From contig QQVN01000004.1 of assembly GCA_003352285.1 (NCBI GenBank), positions 62,001 through 126,000 on the forward strand: 64,000 nt of DNA, given 5' to 3'. Positions 17,726-25,942 of this stretch are shown here, in pieces. The first letter of the stretch is position 1. Every line of letters starts with the position of its first letter. The stretch is from Thermoproteota archaeon (GTDB taxonomy: Archaea; Thermoproteota; Nitrososphaeria; Nitrososphaerales; Nitrosopumilaceae). The notes beneath the pieces are model-generated. The model did no database searches. It was not told the DNA's origin and was given only the letters and a program-made list of their open reading frames with translations. Made by a program: the position numbers and the translations under genes.

Positions 17726-18736
17726 TTAATCACTTAGCCAGCCCAACTTCCTAAAGTACATGAACATTAATCCTGCAGGTATTATTGAAGCAAGAATAAC
17801 TATGATGAAAGTAGTGTATCCTCCATTTCCTGCACTTTCAATTCCACCTGGTAGATTTACGTTCATTCCATAGAACGTACCGATTACTGTAGCCGGAATA
17901 GCCAAGGTGAAAATTATAGTCAAAACGGCAAGAACTTTGTTTGTCTTTTCAGTACTGAGCATAAAATCAGTATCTTTGTAAATTTCCATAGTTTCTCTTG
18001 ATTCTTCTAATGTGTCAATGACCTTGTCTATGTGGTCTATGATGTCATCAAAGTATAATGTAAGATCTGTTTCAGAGAATCTTGGAATGTGTTTTGTAGT
18101 TTCCAAAACAATTCTTTTCAAGGGGTTGACAATGCGTCTTAGCATCGTAATCTCTCTTCTTAACACTGAGATCTTTCTTGCAGCAGATTTCTTTTCATCA
18201 AATACACCCTCCTCAATTTCATCTAAATTAGCTACAATCTTTCGTAAAGTGTGCAACAAATCGTCTACTAGTACATCAATTATTTCATGCAGTAACATAC
18301 CAGTTGATTTGCCTAGTAGTCGTTTTTTTCTCTCTGGATCAAAATCACCCTTGCAGATATTTACCAGATCAAGTAATGGTTTCAAATCTCCTTGATGGAC
18401 AGTAATCAAAAAATTTTTTCCCAAAAATACAGAGAGCTGACTGTACTTGGGCATGAATTGACTTGATGCCAATGGAGGAAAATGAAGTATTAGAAAAACA
18501 TGCTCAGAATAACTATCAAGCTTTGGTAATTCAAATTTTGTTAGACAATCTTCAATATTTAGCGAGTTTAGGTTATACTGTTTTGCTAATTTTTCAACAT
18601 ATGCCCTATCTGGGTTTTGCAAGTCTATCCAGGTAAATTTTTCACTTTCTACAGTTTCTACCTTCTGTTCTGTTCCAATATTCTCAGATAGTTTCTTACC
18701 CGAACGTAATTTTTTTGTAATAAACTCTCGTTTCAA
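17726..18736 (-). CDS. corA: CorA-type magnesium/cobalt channel
   Basis: Pentameric Mg2+ (Co2+/Ni2+) uptake channel. The 336 residues comprise a cytoplasmic alpha/beta domain, a long helical stalk, then two C-terminal membrane helices. The signature YGMN lies near the end of the first helix in TFYGMNVNLPG. The C-terminus is MYFRKLGWLSD. The start is TTG at 18736; a TTTTTATTTG box centred near 18762 gives a leaderless message. Just upstream of that box lies a GTGCGT/ACGCAC inverted repeat that may be an operator. Confidence 0.94.
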   Translation of the reverse strand: MKREFITKKLRSGKKLSENIGTEQKVETVESEKFTWIDLQNPDRAYVEKLAKQYNLNSLNIEDCLTKFELPKLDSYSEHVFLILHFPPLASSQFMPKYSQLSVFLGKNFLITVHQGDLKPLLDLVNICKGDFDPERKKRLLGKSTGMLLHEIIDVLVDDLLHTLRKIVANLDEIEEGVFDEKKSAARKISVLRREITMLRRIVNPLKRIVLETTKHIPRFSETDLTLYFDDIIDHIDKVIDTLEESRETMEIYKDTDFMLSTEKTNKVLAVLTIIFTLAIPATVIGTFYGMNVNLPGGIESAGNGGYTTFIIVILASIIPAGLMFMYFRKLGWLSD

Positions 18737-18771
18737 ATCGTCACATTTGCAGCCACTTCAAATAAAAATCT

Positions 18772-18790
18772 GTGCGTCATATTTACGCAC
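18772..18790. promoter_or_regulatory. inverted repeat upstream of corA promoter
   Basis: GTGCGT and ACGCAC, perfect 6-bp arms separated by 7 bp. It sits about 5 bp upstream of the corA TATA-like box, where an archaeal activator or repressor would bind. The regulator is unknown. Confidence 0.4.
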
Positions 18791-18829
18791 TAAATCATAA
18801 AAATCATTTACACAATGAAATTAGTTATT

Positions 18830-18916
18830 CTATAGCCAAGGAAGGAAATAATTTACTCCGACCCATGTAACTGCTGCTGCAATTCCCATGCCTATCCACC
18901 AACCTTTGGATTTCAT
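18830..18916 (-). CDS. 28-residue membrane microprotein
   Basis: A short frame reading MKSKGWWIGMGIAAAVTWVG and then VNYFLPWL before TAG. It has a two-lysine N-terminus and a single hydrophobic helix with four tryptophans and glycine spacing. A TTTATTATT box at 18939-18947 is centred 26-27 bp from the ATG, the leaderless spacing seen across the window, which makes it more than a chance frame. Single-helix microproteins often sit beside larger membrane complexes; none is indicated by the neighbours (corA, tRNA-His). Function unknown. Confidence 0.55.
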   Translation of the reverse strand: MKSKGWWIGMGIAAAVTWVGVNYFLPWL

Positions 18917-18938
18917 ATTTTTAATACTGTTTTACTCA

Positions 18939-18947
18939 ATAATAAAT
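18939..18947 (-). promoter_or_regulatory. TATA box for the 28-residue microprotein
   Basis: Reads TTTATTATT on the minus strand, centred 26-27 bp upstream of ATG 18916. No ribosome-binding site follows, consistent with a leaderless mRNA. Confidence 0.5.
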
Positions 18948-19011
18948 CTAAAGATAATTTTCTGAATCAAAAATCAAAGATTATTACTGGAAAGCCTGAA
19001 TTGATGAACGT

Positions 19012-19084
19012 GGCCCTCGTAGTATAGTGGTTAGTATAGGGGACTGTGGATCCCCGGACAGGAGTTCGATTCCCCTCGAGGGCC
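19012..19084 (+). tRNA. tRNA-His (GTG)
   Basis: Cloverleaf with anticodon GTG in loop CTGTGGA on a GGGGA/TCCCC stem. The acceptor stem GCCCTCG/CGAGGGC is preceded by an encoded G-1 facing C73, the tRNA-His identity pair. The D-arm is GTAT/GTAT and the T-loop TTCGATT. The T-stem carries one apparent A52-C62 mismatch. CCA is not encoded and there is no intron. A GATTATTAC element near 18979-18987 is a plausible TATA box. Confidence 0.96.
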
Positions 19085-19124
19085 CTCAAATAATTATCAG
19101 GTATTTTCTGAAATCAGTATTTAT

Positions 19125-19472
19125 CTAAAATATTCCGTACTTGCTAGATTCCATCTCTTCTTTAATTGCTAACTTGAATCGTGGAATCTTATTTTCAATT
19201 TTTTGAGTTAACCAAGTTAAGAATTTTTTATCAACCCCTTTGCCTTTTAATCTACTAAAGTCATCTCCCATTTGTACTGCCAATTTGTTGACCACTTCTC
19301 TGTTTACACTTACAACAAAGAAATGCCAGCCAAAGGCAAATTCTGAATCTGTAATGACAAATTCATCCTCTCCATGAACCATTTCTTCCAGTAATGATAG
19401 AGTGGATGTTATTTGCTTGCTAGTTTTGTCATAATCGATTGCAGAAACATTGATGTTGATTCTTTCTTGCAT
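19125..19472 (-). CDS. small conserved protein, unknown
   Basis: Not recognised; 115 residues, soluble. It starts MQERINI; after an alternating beta region comes an aromatic-rich FAFGWHFFVVSVNRE strand and a C-terminal helix rich in Lys and Glu (KIPRFKLAIKEEMESSK). No catalytic motif is visible. It lies upstream of nothing on its own strand except the tRNA-His region, and downstream of a methyltransferase gene. Probably lineage-specific. Confidence 0.65.
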   Translation of the reverse strand: MQERININVSAIDYDKTSKQITSTLSLLEEMVHGEDEFVITDSEFAFGWHFFVVSVNREVVNKLAVQMGDDFSRLKGKGVDKKFLTWLTQKIENKIPRFKLAIKEEMESSKYGIF

Positions 19473-19510
19473 ATTTGAATAATACCTCTTACAAAATAAA
19501 AGGATTACAG

Positions 19511-20254
19511 CTATTTTTTCAACAAGTGTTCAATCTCAATATTGAAGAAATTTCGCAATATACCAATATACGTTTTAATTGATTCTGGGATTTCATCCCC
19601 ACACGCAACTCCTAAATTTTTTGCATTAATCCAAATCACCAATGATTGAATAATTGTCAAAAATCTATCATTTTCAGATTCGGGACCGCTAATTGCTTTG
19701 GTGTATCTTTCAGCAAATTCCCATGCTGTAACAAAGTCGACACACTTTACACCAAAAATTGCCAATAGCTGCTCCTGCAAATCCGTTGTCTTTTTGAATG
19801 GGGTTTGGTTGATTATGTAGGGAAACTGGACTTTTTCTGGTAGACACTCAGGTAAGGGACTCCAAATTGTAATAATTCTACAATTATTTAATGAAACAAA
19901 CTTTTTCATCATTTTTTCAATAATTGCTTCATCAGTGAACCAAAATAGGATTACAGTAGCATCAGAAATATCTGATTCTGTAATGTCTTGACAAAATAAA
20001 TCACAATCTACTCTTTTCTCTGCTTGTAAAATTTTTTCTTTATTGGTATCTATCCCAACGGCTTTTCTTACATTAAATTCCTTTATTGCAATTTCAAGTC
20101 CTTGTCCTGTCCCGCATCCCAAATGATAAAAAACATCCTTTTCTGATAATTCAGCAAATCTAAAGATGTCTCTTAAGGAATTTGTAGGAAGCTCTACGTC
20201 TTCCCCAGAGATAATTTCTTGGGGCAATGATTTTAGATAATCTTCAATTTTCAT
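19511..20254 (-). CDS. class I SAM-dependent methyltransferase
   Basis: Rossmann-fold methyltransferase of 247 residues. Motif I is FYHLGCGTGQGLEIA (about residue 45); motif II is an acidic strand end in AVGIDTNKEKI. DITESD and VILFWF follow for motifs III-IV. The opening (PTNSLRDIFRFAEL before motif I) resembles the DOT1-like archaeal lysine methyltransferase arrangement, but the substrate cannot be fixed. The ATG at 20254 is preferred over a TTG two codons upstream. Neighbours UPF0147 and Rieske genes lie on the same strand. Confidence 0.78.
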   Translation of the reverse strand: MKIEDYLKSLPQEIISGEDVELPTNSLRDIFRFAELSEKDVFYHLGCGTGQGLEIAIKEFNVRKAVGIDTNKEKILQAEKRVDCDLFCQDITESDISDATVILFWFTDEAIIEKMMKKFVSLNNCRIITIWSPLPECLPEKVQFPYIINQTPFKKTTDLQEQLLAIFGVKCVDFVTAWEFAERYTKAISGPESENDRFLTIIQSLVIWINAKNLGVACGDEIPESIKTYIGILRNFFNIEIEHLLKK

Positions 20255-20279
20255 TGACAAGAATAATCATCAAAGAAAT

Positions 20280-20549
20280 TTATTCTCTTATTCCTTCCAG
20301 CTTTGATACTGCCTGCCAAAGTGTTACACGAACATATGATGGCATGTTAGGATCTTGTGTAATATCATCTAGCATACTGATTGCATTGGCTGCCCTAACT
20401 GACATGGAATACTCTTTATTTCCTAAATCTGCTAATAGATCAGTGATATTTTTTTTAATGGTCTTTGGAGTTGAGGGGTTCGACGCTATTTGATTAAGAG
20501 TATCTATTGCTTCCTTCAATGATTCTTTATTTTGATCGTTGCTTGCCAT
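20280..20549 (-). CDS. UPF0147 family protein
   Basis: An 89-residue all-helical archaeal protein. The pattern LNQIASNPSTPKTIKKN...ADLGNKEYSMSVRAANAISMLDDITQDPNMPSYVR is that of the uncharacterised UPF0147 family, conserved in archaea. Function is unknown; acidic helices suggest a protein-protein role. It lies between the methyltransferase and Rieske genes on the same strand. Confidence 0.85.
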   Translation of the reverse strand: MASNDQNKESLKEAIDTLNQIASNPSTPKTIKKNITDLLADLGNKEYSMSVRAANAISMLDDITQDPNMPSYVRVTLWQAVSKLEGIRE

Positions 20550-20573
20550 AACTCCTCTTTAGTATCTCTGATA

Positions 20574-20882
20574 TTATACCTCAACAAATACATCGTCTGA
20601 TTCTACTACAACTTTGTAAGTGCCCAAATTTCTGATTTTAGCTGGAAATTTTTCTAGATTGCCATTTTTACAATTAAACTGTGCTCCATGCCATCCGCAA
20701 GTTACTGTCGAGCCCTCAATTTTTCCTTCAGACAAACTGGCCCCTGCATGAGTACAGGTATCATCTACTGCAAAATACTCGCCATCCAAATTAGTTACAA
20801 GAATATCTTTACCATCAATCGATACTTTACAGAGCTTACCTGGGGTGATGTCTGATACTTTACCCGCAATAATCTTACCCAT
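20574..20882 (-). CDS. Rieske [2Fe-2S] ferredoxin-like protein
   Basis: Small soluble electron carrier of 102 residues. The Rieske cluster motifs are C-T-H (CTHAGASLSEG) and CGWHGAQF, giving the two Cys and two His ligands. It has the length of a dioxygenase-type Rieske ferredoxin and no membrane anchor. Thus it is not the bc1-type subunit. I place the start at ATG 20882; an upstream TTG would add four residues. No oxygenase lies nearby, so its partner is unknown. Confidence 0.9.
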   Translation of the reverse strand: MGKIIAGKVSDITPGKLCKVSIDGKDILVTNLDGEYFAVDDTCTHAGASLSEGKIEGSTVTCGWHGAQFNCKNGNLEKFPAKIRNLGTYKVVVESDDVFVEV

Positions 20883-20932
20883 GGGCGATCTCAATTAACT
20901 ATTCTTAATAATTTTTCTACTTGAATCTCTTC

Positions 20933-21742
20933 ATGCAAGTACTAAATGCCCTAAAATCTGATAAAAAGGATGTAATCAAATTTTGCAAGAATACCTTTTC
21001 TTGGGGTGATTATATCTCTGAAATATGGGATTATTGGTATTTAGAGGGTAATCTGTTTGTAGTACGTGAAAATAATTCTCCAGTAGCATTATCTCATGCA
21101 TCTATCTCAAAAAAGGACCAGCAAGTATGGATTGAAGGCATAAGAGTAAATCCAAACTTTCGCAGGAAAGGCTATGCATCATCGCTTATACAACATTCTG
21201 AAAACCAAGCAATAAAAAATGATTGCTTAAGTTCTTTTATGTTAATTGAAACAAATAACAAAAACTCTTTGGAATTATCTAAAAAGCTTGGATATGTCAT
21301 TAAAGAAACGTGGAATTTTTTTTCATTATTACCAGAAAAATCAATTGCTTCTCAGATTGAATTTACTAAAACCAATACTAAAGTTTTTGACTTGATGAGA
21401 TCCCTAGAACTTTTCTATGTAGACTCTTGGCGGTGGTATCCATTAAATGATCAGCAATTATCACTACTAGTTGAAAACCAACAGATAATTTACTACAATG
21501 ATAATGATGAATACTCCGTTGCTGTAATTACATCTTCAAAGCATTTTGCCAAAACGATGATCGTTACTTTGCTCTTCGGAAATGATTTGGGAATTAAAAA
21601 ACTTCTTGACTATTCAAAACATTTGGCTAATTTACAGAATTTTAAGCGCATACAAGTTCTAACAAAATTAAATAAAATTAATGATTCACAAGACATTATC
21701 AAAAAATTATCTTTTTACTTGATGTGGAAAAAACTTGAATGA
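20933..21742 (+). CDS. GNAT-family acetyltransferase
   Basis: N-acetyltransferase domain in the first half: IEGIRVNPNFRRKGYASSLIQHSE carries the acetyl-CoA loop R-R-K-G-Y-A, and IETNNKNSLELSKKLGYV is the usual late motif. The remaining 120 residues form a second domain without recognised motifs, possibly a degenerate GNAT half. I place the start at ATG 20933. A TTAATAATT box lies near 20906-20914, divergent from the Rieske gene. The substrate is unknown. Its 3' end abuts the convergent FAH gene with no gap. Confidence 0.82.
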   Translation: MQVLNALKSDKKDVIKFCKNTFSWGDYISEIWDYWYLEGNLFVVRENNSPVALSHASISKKDQQVWIEGIRVNPNFRRKGYASSLIQHSENQAIKNDCLSSFMLIETNNKNSLELSKKLGYVIKETWNFFSLLPEKSIASQIEFTKTNTKVFDLMRSLELFYVDSWRWYPLNDQQLSLLVENQQIIYYNDNDEYSVAVITSSKHFAKTMIVTLLFGNDLGIKKLLDYSKHLANLQNFKRIQVLTKLNKINDSQDIIKKLSFYLMWKKLE

Positions 21743-22615
21743 TTAATCATAAAATTTTATTGTGTTAGTTATCATTCCTAAATTCTCAATCTCCATTTCA
21801 ATTTTGTCTCCATCTTTTAGATAATCAAATTTTGAGCTGTTTAAAGCAACACCAGCAGGAGTGCCAGTCGAAATAATGTCTCCTTTTTCCAATGTCATTA
21901 CTTTGCTTAATTTTGAAATGATTTCTGGAATTTGAATTGACATCTTTGATGTGTTTGAATCCTGCCTGGTTTCACCATTAACTTTTGTCTTGAGCCATAG
22001 ATTTTGTGGATCTTTGATTTCATCTTGCGTGGTAATCCATGGACCACACGGCGCAAATGTATCAAATCCCTTTGCCCTTGTGAATTGTTTGTCTTTAAAT
22101 TGAATATCTCTTGCAGAAACGTCATTTAAAATCATGTAACCGAAAACTGAATTCATGGCTTCTTTCACATCAAGGTCTTTCGATTTTTTGCCAATAATTA
22201 TCGCTAGTTCTATCTCGTAATCCAACTGGGTAACAAAATTTGGGCAAACAATTTCAGAATCTGTAGAATTGATAGCTGTTCTAGGCTTAATTACAATTGC
22301 CGGGTCTGTTGGAGGAGTAAGTCCTTGTTCTTTTGCATGATCAGAGTAATTGAATGCAAGACAAATGATCTTTGAAGGATTAGGGATTGGCGCTAAAACC
22401 TTGAATTTAGATAGTGATTCATCATATGGCAGGCTATCAAATTTTTCTCTAATCTCTTCATACCACCCATCAAAAAGAAAATCCTTGATACTAATAGGAA
22501 TTGGAATTCCCGTGGCATAAGTAATCTCTTCTTTGGTAGCTACTTTGTCATTTTTGATAATACCATAAGTTTCCTTTTCTCCATTCAGTAATCGTGCTAT
22601 CTTCAAATTAATCAC
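21743..22615 (-). CDS. fumarylacetoacetate hydrolase family protein
   Basis: Metal-dependent hydrolase or decarboxylase of the FAH/FAHD1/HpcE fold, 290 residues. Signatures are KIICLAFNYSDHAKEQG, the metal-binding DYEIELAIIIGK, NDVSARDIQ and STGTPAGV. Substrates in the family include acylpyruvates and oxaloacetate; nothing here selects one. The start is GTG at 22615, overlapping the gltX stop by 4 bp, so it closes the long rpoN-to-gltX operon run. Oxaloacetate decarboxylase activity would suit central carbon metabolism, but that is only a guess. Confidence 0.9.
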   Translation of the reverse strand: MINLKIARLLNGEKETYGIIKNDKVATKEEITYATGIPIPISIKDFLFDGWYEEIREKFDSLPYDESLSKFKVLAPIPNPSKIICLAFNYSDHAKEQGLTPPTDPAIVIKPRTAINSTDSEIVCPNFVTQLDYEIELAIIIGKKSKDLDVKEAMNSVFGYMILNDVSARDIQFKDKQFTRAKGFDTFAPCGPWITTQDEIKDPQNLWLKTKVNGETRQDSNTSKMSIQIPEIISKLSKVMTLEKGDIISTGTPAGVALNSSKFDYLKDGDKIEMEIENLGMITNTIKFYD

Positions 22616-24324
22616 TTGTGGGTAAAAATTGCTTGATTTTGCGAGTCTTTCCTACAGTATCCAAATCGCATAAATTGTATTTTTGCATCTTCTTTTAGTT
22701 CTAGGAAATATGACTCTGTATAAACTTCTAACTCTTCTAAACTGTCTTCATTATACGTCTCTTCGATGAATAATTGTTTTGGGATGAGGATTTTTATTTT
22801 ATGTACATTTTTTTCTGGAATCCATTGTGCTTTTGGAAAATCAACATCCATGTTATCATCAGTATATTCTGCAATAATTTCTGGAGAATTATTAACAATT
22901 TTGATGTTACCTAGTCCCATCAATCGCAAATGTGAATTTACTTCAAGATTGTTTTCAGCTTGTACTTCGACCAAAACGTTTTCTTCAACTTCTATTCTTC
23001 TTTTACCTAGATCTTTTGTTGGGTGATTTGGAACTTCCACGTGTTTTGAAGGGAGTTTTTTTATTGTTATCTTCTTTGGATTTTGTATCATAAACAATCT
23101 GATGCTTTCCCCATCGATAATTTTCCTGTTGAATGATTCTAAAGCATCAAACGGTGCCAGAGTGTCTGATTTGGTAAATCCTAGCGATAAGATGAATTTT
23201 CTTATTGCTTGCGGTGTGATGCCTCTTTTTTTCATAGCCTCTAGCGTGGGTAGTCTTGGGTCGTCATATGATGCAATTTTTCCCTCCTCGATTAGTGGCC
23301 TTAGGACTCTTTTTGAGACTGGCATTCCTTTAAATTCCAAGCGTGAAAATTCTCCCATCTTTGGCTTGCGCATTTTTAATGCATCAAGAATTGCATCATA
23401 CAACTCGTTTCGCAGTTCATATTCTTTTGATCTAAATGCGTGGGTGACTCCGTCTATACTATCCTCAATTGCTACTGCAAAATCATAGCTTGGCCAAACT
23501 CTATATTTTTCCCCTAAAAGCGGATGTTTTCCCTCAATAATTCTAAAAAGTACTGGATCTCGCATAACCGTATTCTCTGAATTCATGTCTCCACGAAATC
23601 TTACTATTGCTTCTCCGGGCTTGTACTTTTCAAACATTTTATTCCATCTTTCATTATTTTGTTTCAAGTCACCTTTACTGCATTTACATGCCTTCATCTC
23701 TCTTCGATTTTTACTGATATCGTCTCTCTTACACGTGCAGACATAGGCATTATCAGATTTGATTATTTGCATGCCTTTTTCATACAATAATTCCATATCA
23801 TCAGAAGTGTTTTTTACCACATCATAATGAATTCCAAGCCATTCTAATCCCACTTTGATTGCCGCGTAATATTCTAGTCTCTCACTTTCTGGATTGGTAT
23901 CGTCCATTCTGAGAATTTTTTTTCCGCCATACTTGTTTACGTATTCTTCATTGATTATTGCAGCTTTTGCATGTCCTATGTGGGGATATCCATTTGGCTC
24001 AGGAGGAAATCTCGTCACAACCTTTCCATTTTCAGCTCCCTCTAGAGGAGGTAATCCTTGTTCTTCCTTGGCTTGTTTCTCTTTTGGTTCTAAAATATCT
24101 GGAAACAATGATTCAATCTCTGATCTTTGCTCTTCAAGTGAAAGCTTGTTAATCTCATTTACAATTTCTGAAATTTCTGAAATGATCTCTTTTGCTTTAC
24201 TTCGATATTCTGGTTTTGTTCCTAGTATTTTTGATAAGACAATTTTGTCTTGAGTCTTTCCATCATGCTCAAAGGCATTTTGTAAGGCAAATTTACGAAT
24301 ATCATTTTTTAACTGATCATCCAA
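22612..24324 (-). CDS. gltX: glutamyl-tRNA synthetase, archaeal type
   Basis: Charges tRNA with glutamate. The 570 residues show the class I HIGH motif in PPEPNGYPHIGHAKAA (about residue 107), the archaeal/GlnRS-like extension before it, and PVSKRVLRP as the KMSKS-type loop. The C-terminal beta-barrel anticodon domain is of GlnRS type. Archaeal enzymes of this kind usually also charge tRNA-Gln and need an amidotransferase, which is not in the window. It starts 1 bp after the prenyl synthase stop, inside the operon run. Confidence 0.95.
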   Translation of the reverse strand: MDDQLKNDIRKFALQNAFEHDGKTQDKIVLSKILGTKPEYRSKAKEIISEISEIVNEINKLSLEEQRSEIESLFPDILEPKEKQAKEEQGLPPLEGAENGKVVTRFPPEPNGYPHIGHAKAAIINEEYVNKYGGKKILRMDDTNPESERLEYYAAIKVGLEWLGIHYDVVKNTSDDMELLYEKGMQIIKSDNAYVCTCKRDDISKNRREMKACKCSKGDLKQNNERWNKMFEKYKPGEAIVRFRGDMNSENTVMRDPVLFRIIEGKHPLLGEKYRVWPSYDFAVAIEDSIDGVTHAFRSKEYELRNELYDAILDALKMRKPKMGEFSRLEFKGMPVSKRVLRPLIEEGKIASYDDPRLPTLEAMKKRGITPQAIRKFILSLGFTKSDTLAPFDALESFNRKIIDGESIRLFMIQNPKKITIKKLPSKHVEVPNHPTKDLGKRRIEVEENVLVEVQAENNLEVNSHLRLMGLGNIKIVNNSPEIIAEYTDDNMDVDFPKAQWIPEKNVHKIKILIPKQLFIEETYNEDSLEELEVYTESYFLELKEDAKIQFMRFGYCRKDSQNQAIFTHK

Positions 24325-24325
24325 A

Positions 24326-25303
24326 TTACAGACTCCTTTTTACAACAAAATCTAACAATGAGATGAGTTCATCCTTTGAAAGTCCTGAATATGTTCTCAA
24401 AGATTTTTTTGCAAGCTGTGCATATCTTAGGGCTTGGGCTCTTACAGTTTTCTCAATTCCTAATGAACGGATGATCTTCACAGAATTTTCAAGCTCTTTT
24501 TTTGTAGTTTTTGGATTTCCAAATGCCTTTAGTATTGCTGTCTTGTCTTTTCCCTTTGCTTTTTTAATTGCAAGTAAAATCGGTAATGATTTTTTTCCTT
24601 CCCTTAAATCATTACCGACTGGTTTTTTTGTAATTTTGGGATCACCCATTATGCCAATCAGATCATCAGTAATTTGAAATGCAATTCCAAGATTTTTTCC
24701 AAATGATGACAAATTCTTGATGTCCTTGCTCTTTCCCTTTGCACATATTGCACCCATTGAACATGATACATCAAATAGCGCAGCCGTTTTCTTCCCAATC
24801 ATTTTAATATATTCAGCTTCTGAAGGAATTTTTTTACTACTTGCCATTCCAATGTCTAGTAATTGACCTTCACAAACATCGACACAGGCTTTTGCTAATC
24901 TTGCAACAAGTTTTGATGAAATCTCTGGTGAAAGATTTGATGTAGAAATTAACTGATAAGCTTTTGAAAATAATACGTCTCCAGCTAAAATTGCAATCGG
25001 CATACCAAATTTATTATGAACTGTTGGAACTCCATGCCTCATTTCATCATTATCCATTATGTCATCATGAACAAGTGTGAAATTGTGTATCATTTCCACA
25101 GCTGCTGCAGCTGGCAATGCTTCAGAATCTTTGCCCTTTAGAATTTGAGAACTCTTCATGACCATAAATGGTCTAAGTCTTTTTCCTCCATTTACTATGA
25201 GGTGTCCTGCAGCGTTATAGAGTAACTTTGGTTCTCCTTTTAGCTTTGTTTTTAGGTATTTGTTTACATTTTTTGCATTATTTTTCATTGATTTCTCGTT
25301 CAA
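24326..25303 (-). CDS. idsA: polyprenyl (geranylgeranyl) diphosphate synthase
   Basis: Condenses IPP with allylic diphosphates to make C20-range prenyl chains for archaeal ether lipids. The 325 residues have the first aspartate-rich motif VHDDIMDNDEMRHG and the second, QITDDLIGIMGD, with Gly in the usual archaeal fashion. The start is TTG at 25303, sharing TTGA with the stop of the IDI-like gene; an ATG follows five codons later. Chain length is not certain, though GGPP is expected for membrane lipids. Fourth isoprenoid gene in the same operon. Confidence 0.93.
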   Translation of the reverse strand: MNEKSMKNNAKNVNKYLKTKLKGEPKLLYNAAGHLIVNGGKRLRPFMVMKSSQILKGKDSEALPAAAAVEMIHNFTLVHDDIMDNDEMRHGVPTVHNKFGMPIAILAGDVLFSKAYQLISTSNLSPEISSKLVARLAKACVDVCEGQLLDIGMASSKKIPSEAEYIKMIGKKTAALFDVSCSMGAICAKGKSKDIKNLSSFGKNLGIAFQITDDLIGIMGDPKITKKPVGNDLREGKKSLPILLAIKKAKGKDKTAILKAFGNPKTTKKELENSVKIIRSLGIEKTVRAQALRYAQLAKKSLRTYSGLSKDELISLLDFVVKRSL

Positions 25304-25941
25304 TCACTTACATGCCTCCAATTGTTGTCTGGAAGATGAAGTTTAATTGCCTTTTCTAATATTTCTCTGATTTCTTTTTGTGTCCAATCCTTAAAAATTT
25401 CATTGAATTTTTGTAATGCATCTTTTTTTGATAATGGTATGAGGTAAAGTGCAATAAGCATCCAAGGGCAGTATATCTTTGCATTATCTTTCAATTCAAA
25501 GATTAATTCTTTCGGTGTAATCCATTTCAATTCGCTAATTTCATCATCCACCAAACTAAATTTTGCATTTTTATCTACAATCCCAATTAGCGTCCCACAC
25601 ATTTCATTCTCCGAACCTATGTCCTTGTAAGGCACATGGTATTCAAATTTGAAAAGATAATACATCTTACACGGTATGCCAACCTCTTCAGGCATTCGTC
25701 TTTCAGCTGATGAGATGTAGGTCTCTGATTCTCTTGGGTGACTAGCTACTGTGCCGTCCCAATCTCCAGGCCATAACATCTTACTAGAACTGCGTCTGGT
25801 GAGTAGTAGTCTTCCCTCTTTATCAAAAAGTAGCGCAGTAAATGCCCTGTGTAACTTGCCATTTGGTAGATGACACTTTACTTTTTCTTCCTTTCCAACA
25901 GGATTATCATTTTTGTCGACTAGTATGACATATTCTTCCAT
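25300..25941 (-). CDS. idi: type I (Nudix) isopentenyl-diphosphate isomerase-like protein
   Basis: By context, interconverts IPP and DMAPP. The 213 residues from ATG 25941 have the IDI-1 layout: HRAFTALLFDKEGRLLLTRRSSSK, PGDWDGTVASHP, then a Nudix-type RRMPEEVGIP with metal-binding Glu residues. At the position of the catalytic Cys of bacterial and eukaryotic type I enzymes (N-T-x-C-S/G-H-P) this protein has Ala66. That is unusual and either implies a different acid/base residue or a changed function. I place the start at 25941, just after the IPK stop, not at the upstream in-frame start that overlaps IPK by 41 bp. Confidence 0.8.
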   Translation of the reverse strand: MEEYVILVDKNDNPVGKEEKVKCHLPNGKLHRAFTALLFDKEGRLLLTRRSSSKMLWPGDWDGTVASHPRESETYISSAERRMPEEVGIPCKMYYLFKFEYHVPYKDIGSENEMCGTLIGIVDKNAKFSLVDDEISELKWITPKELIFELKDNAKIYCPWMLIALYLIPLSKKDALQKFNEIFKDWTQKEIREILEKAIKLHLPDNNWRHVSD

Positions 25942-25942
25942 T

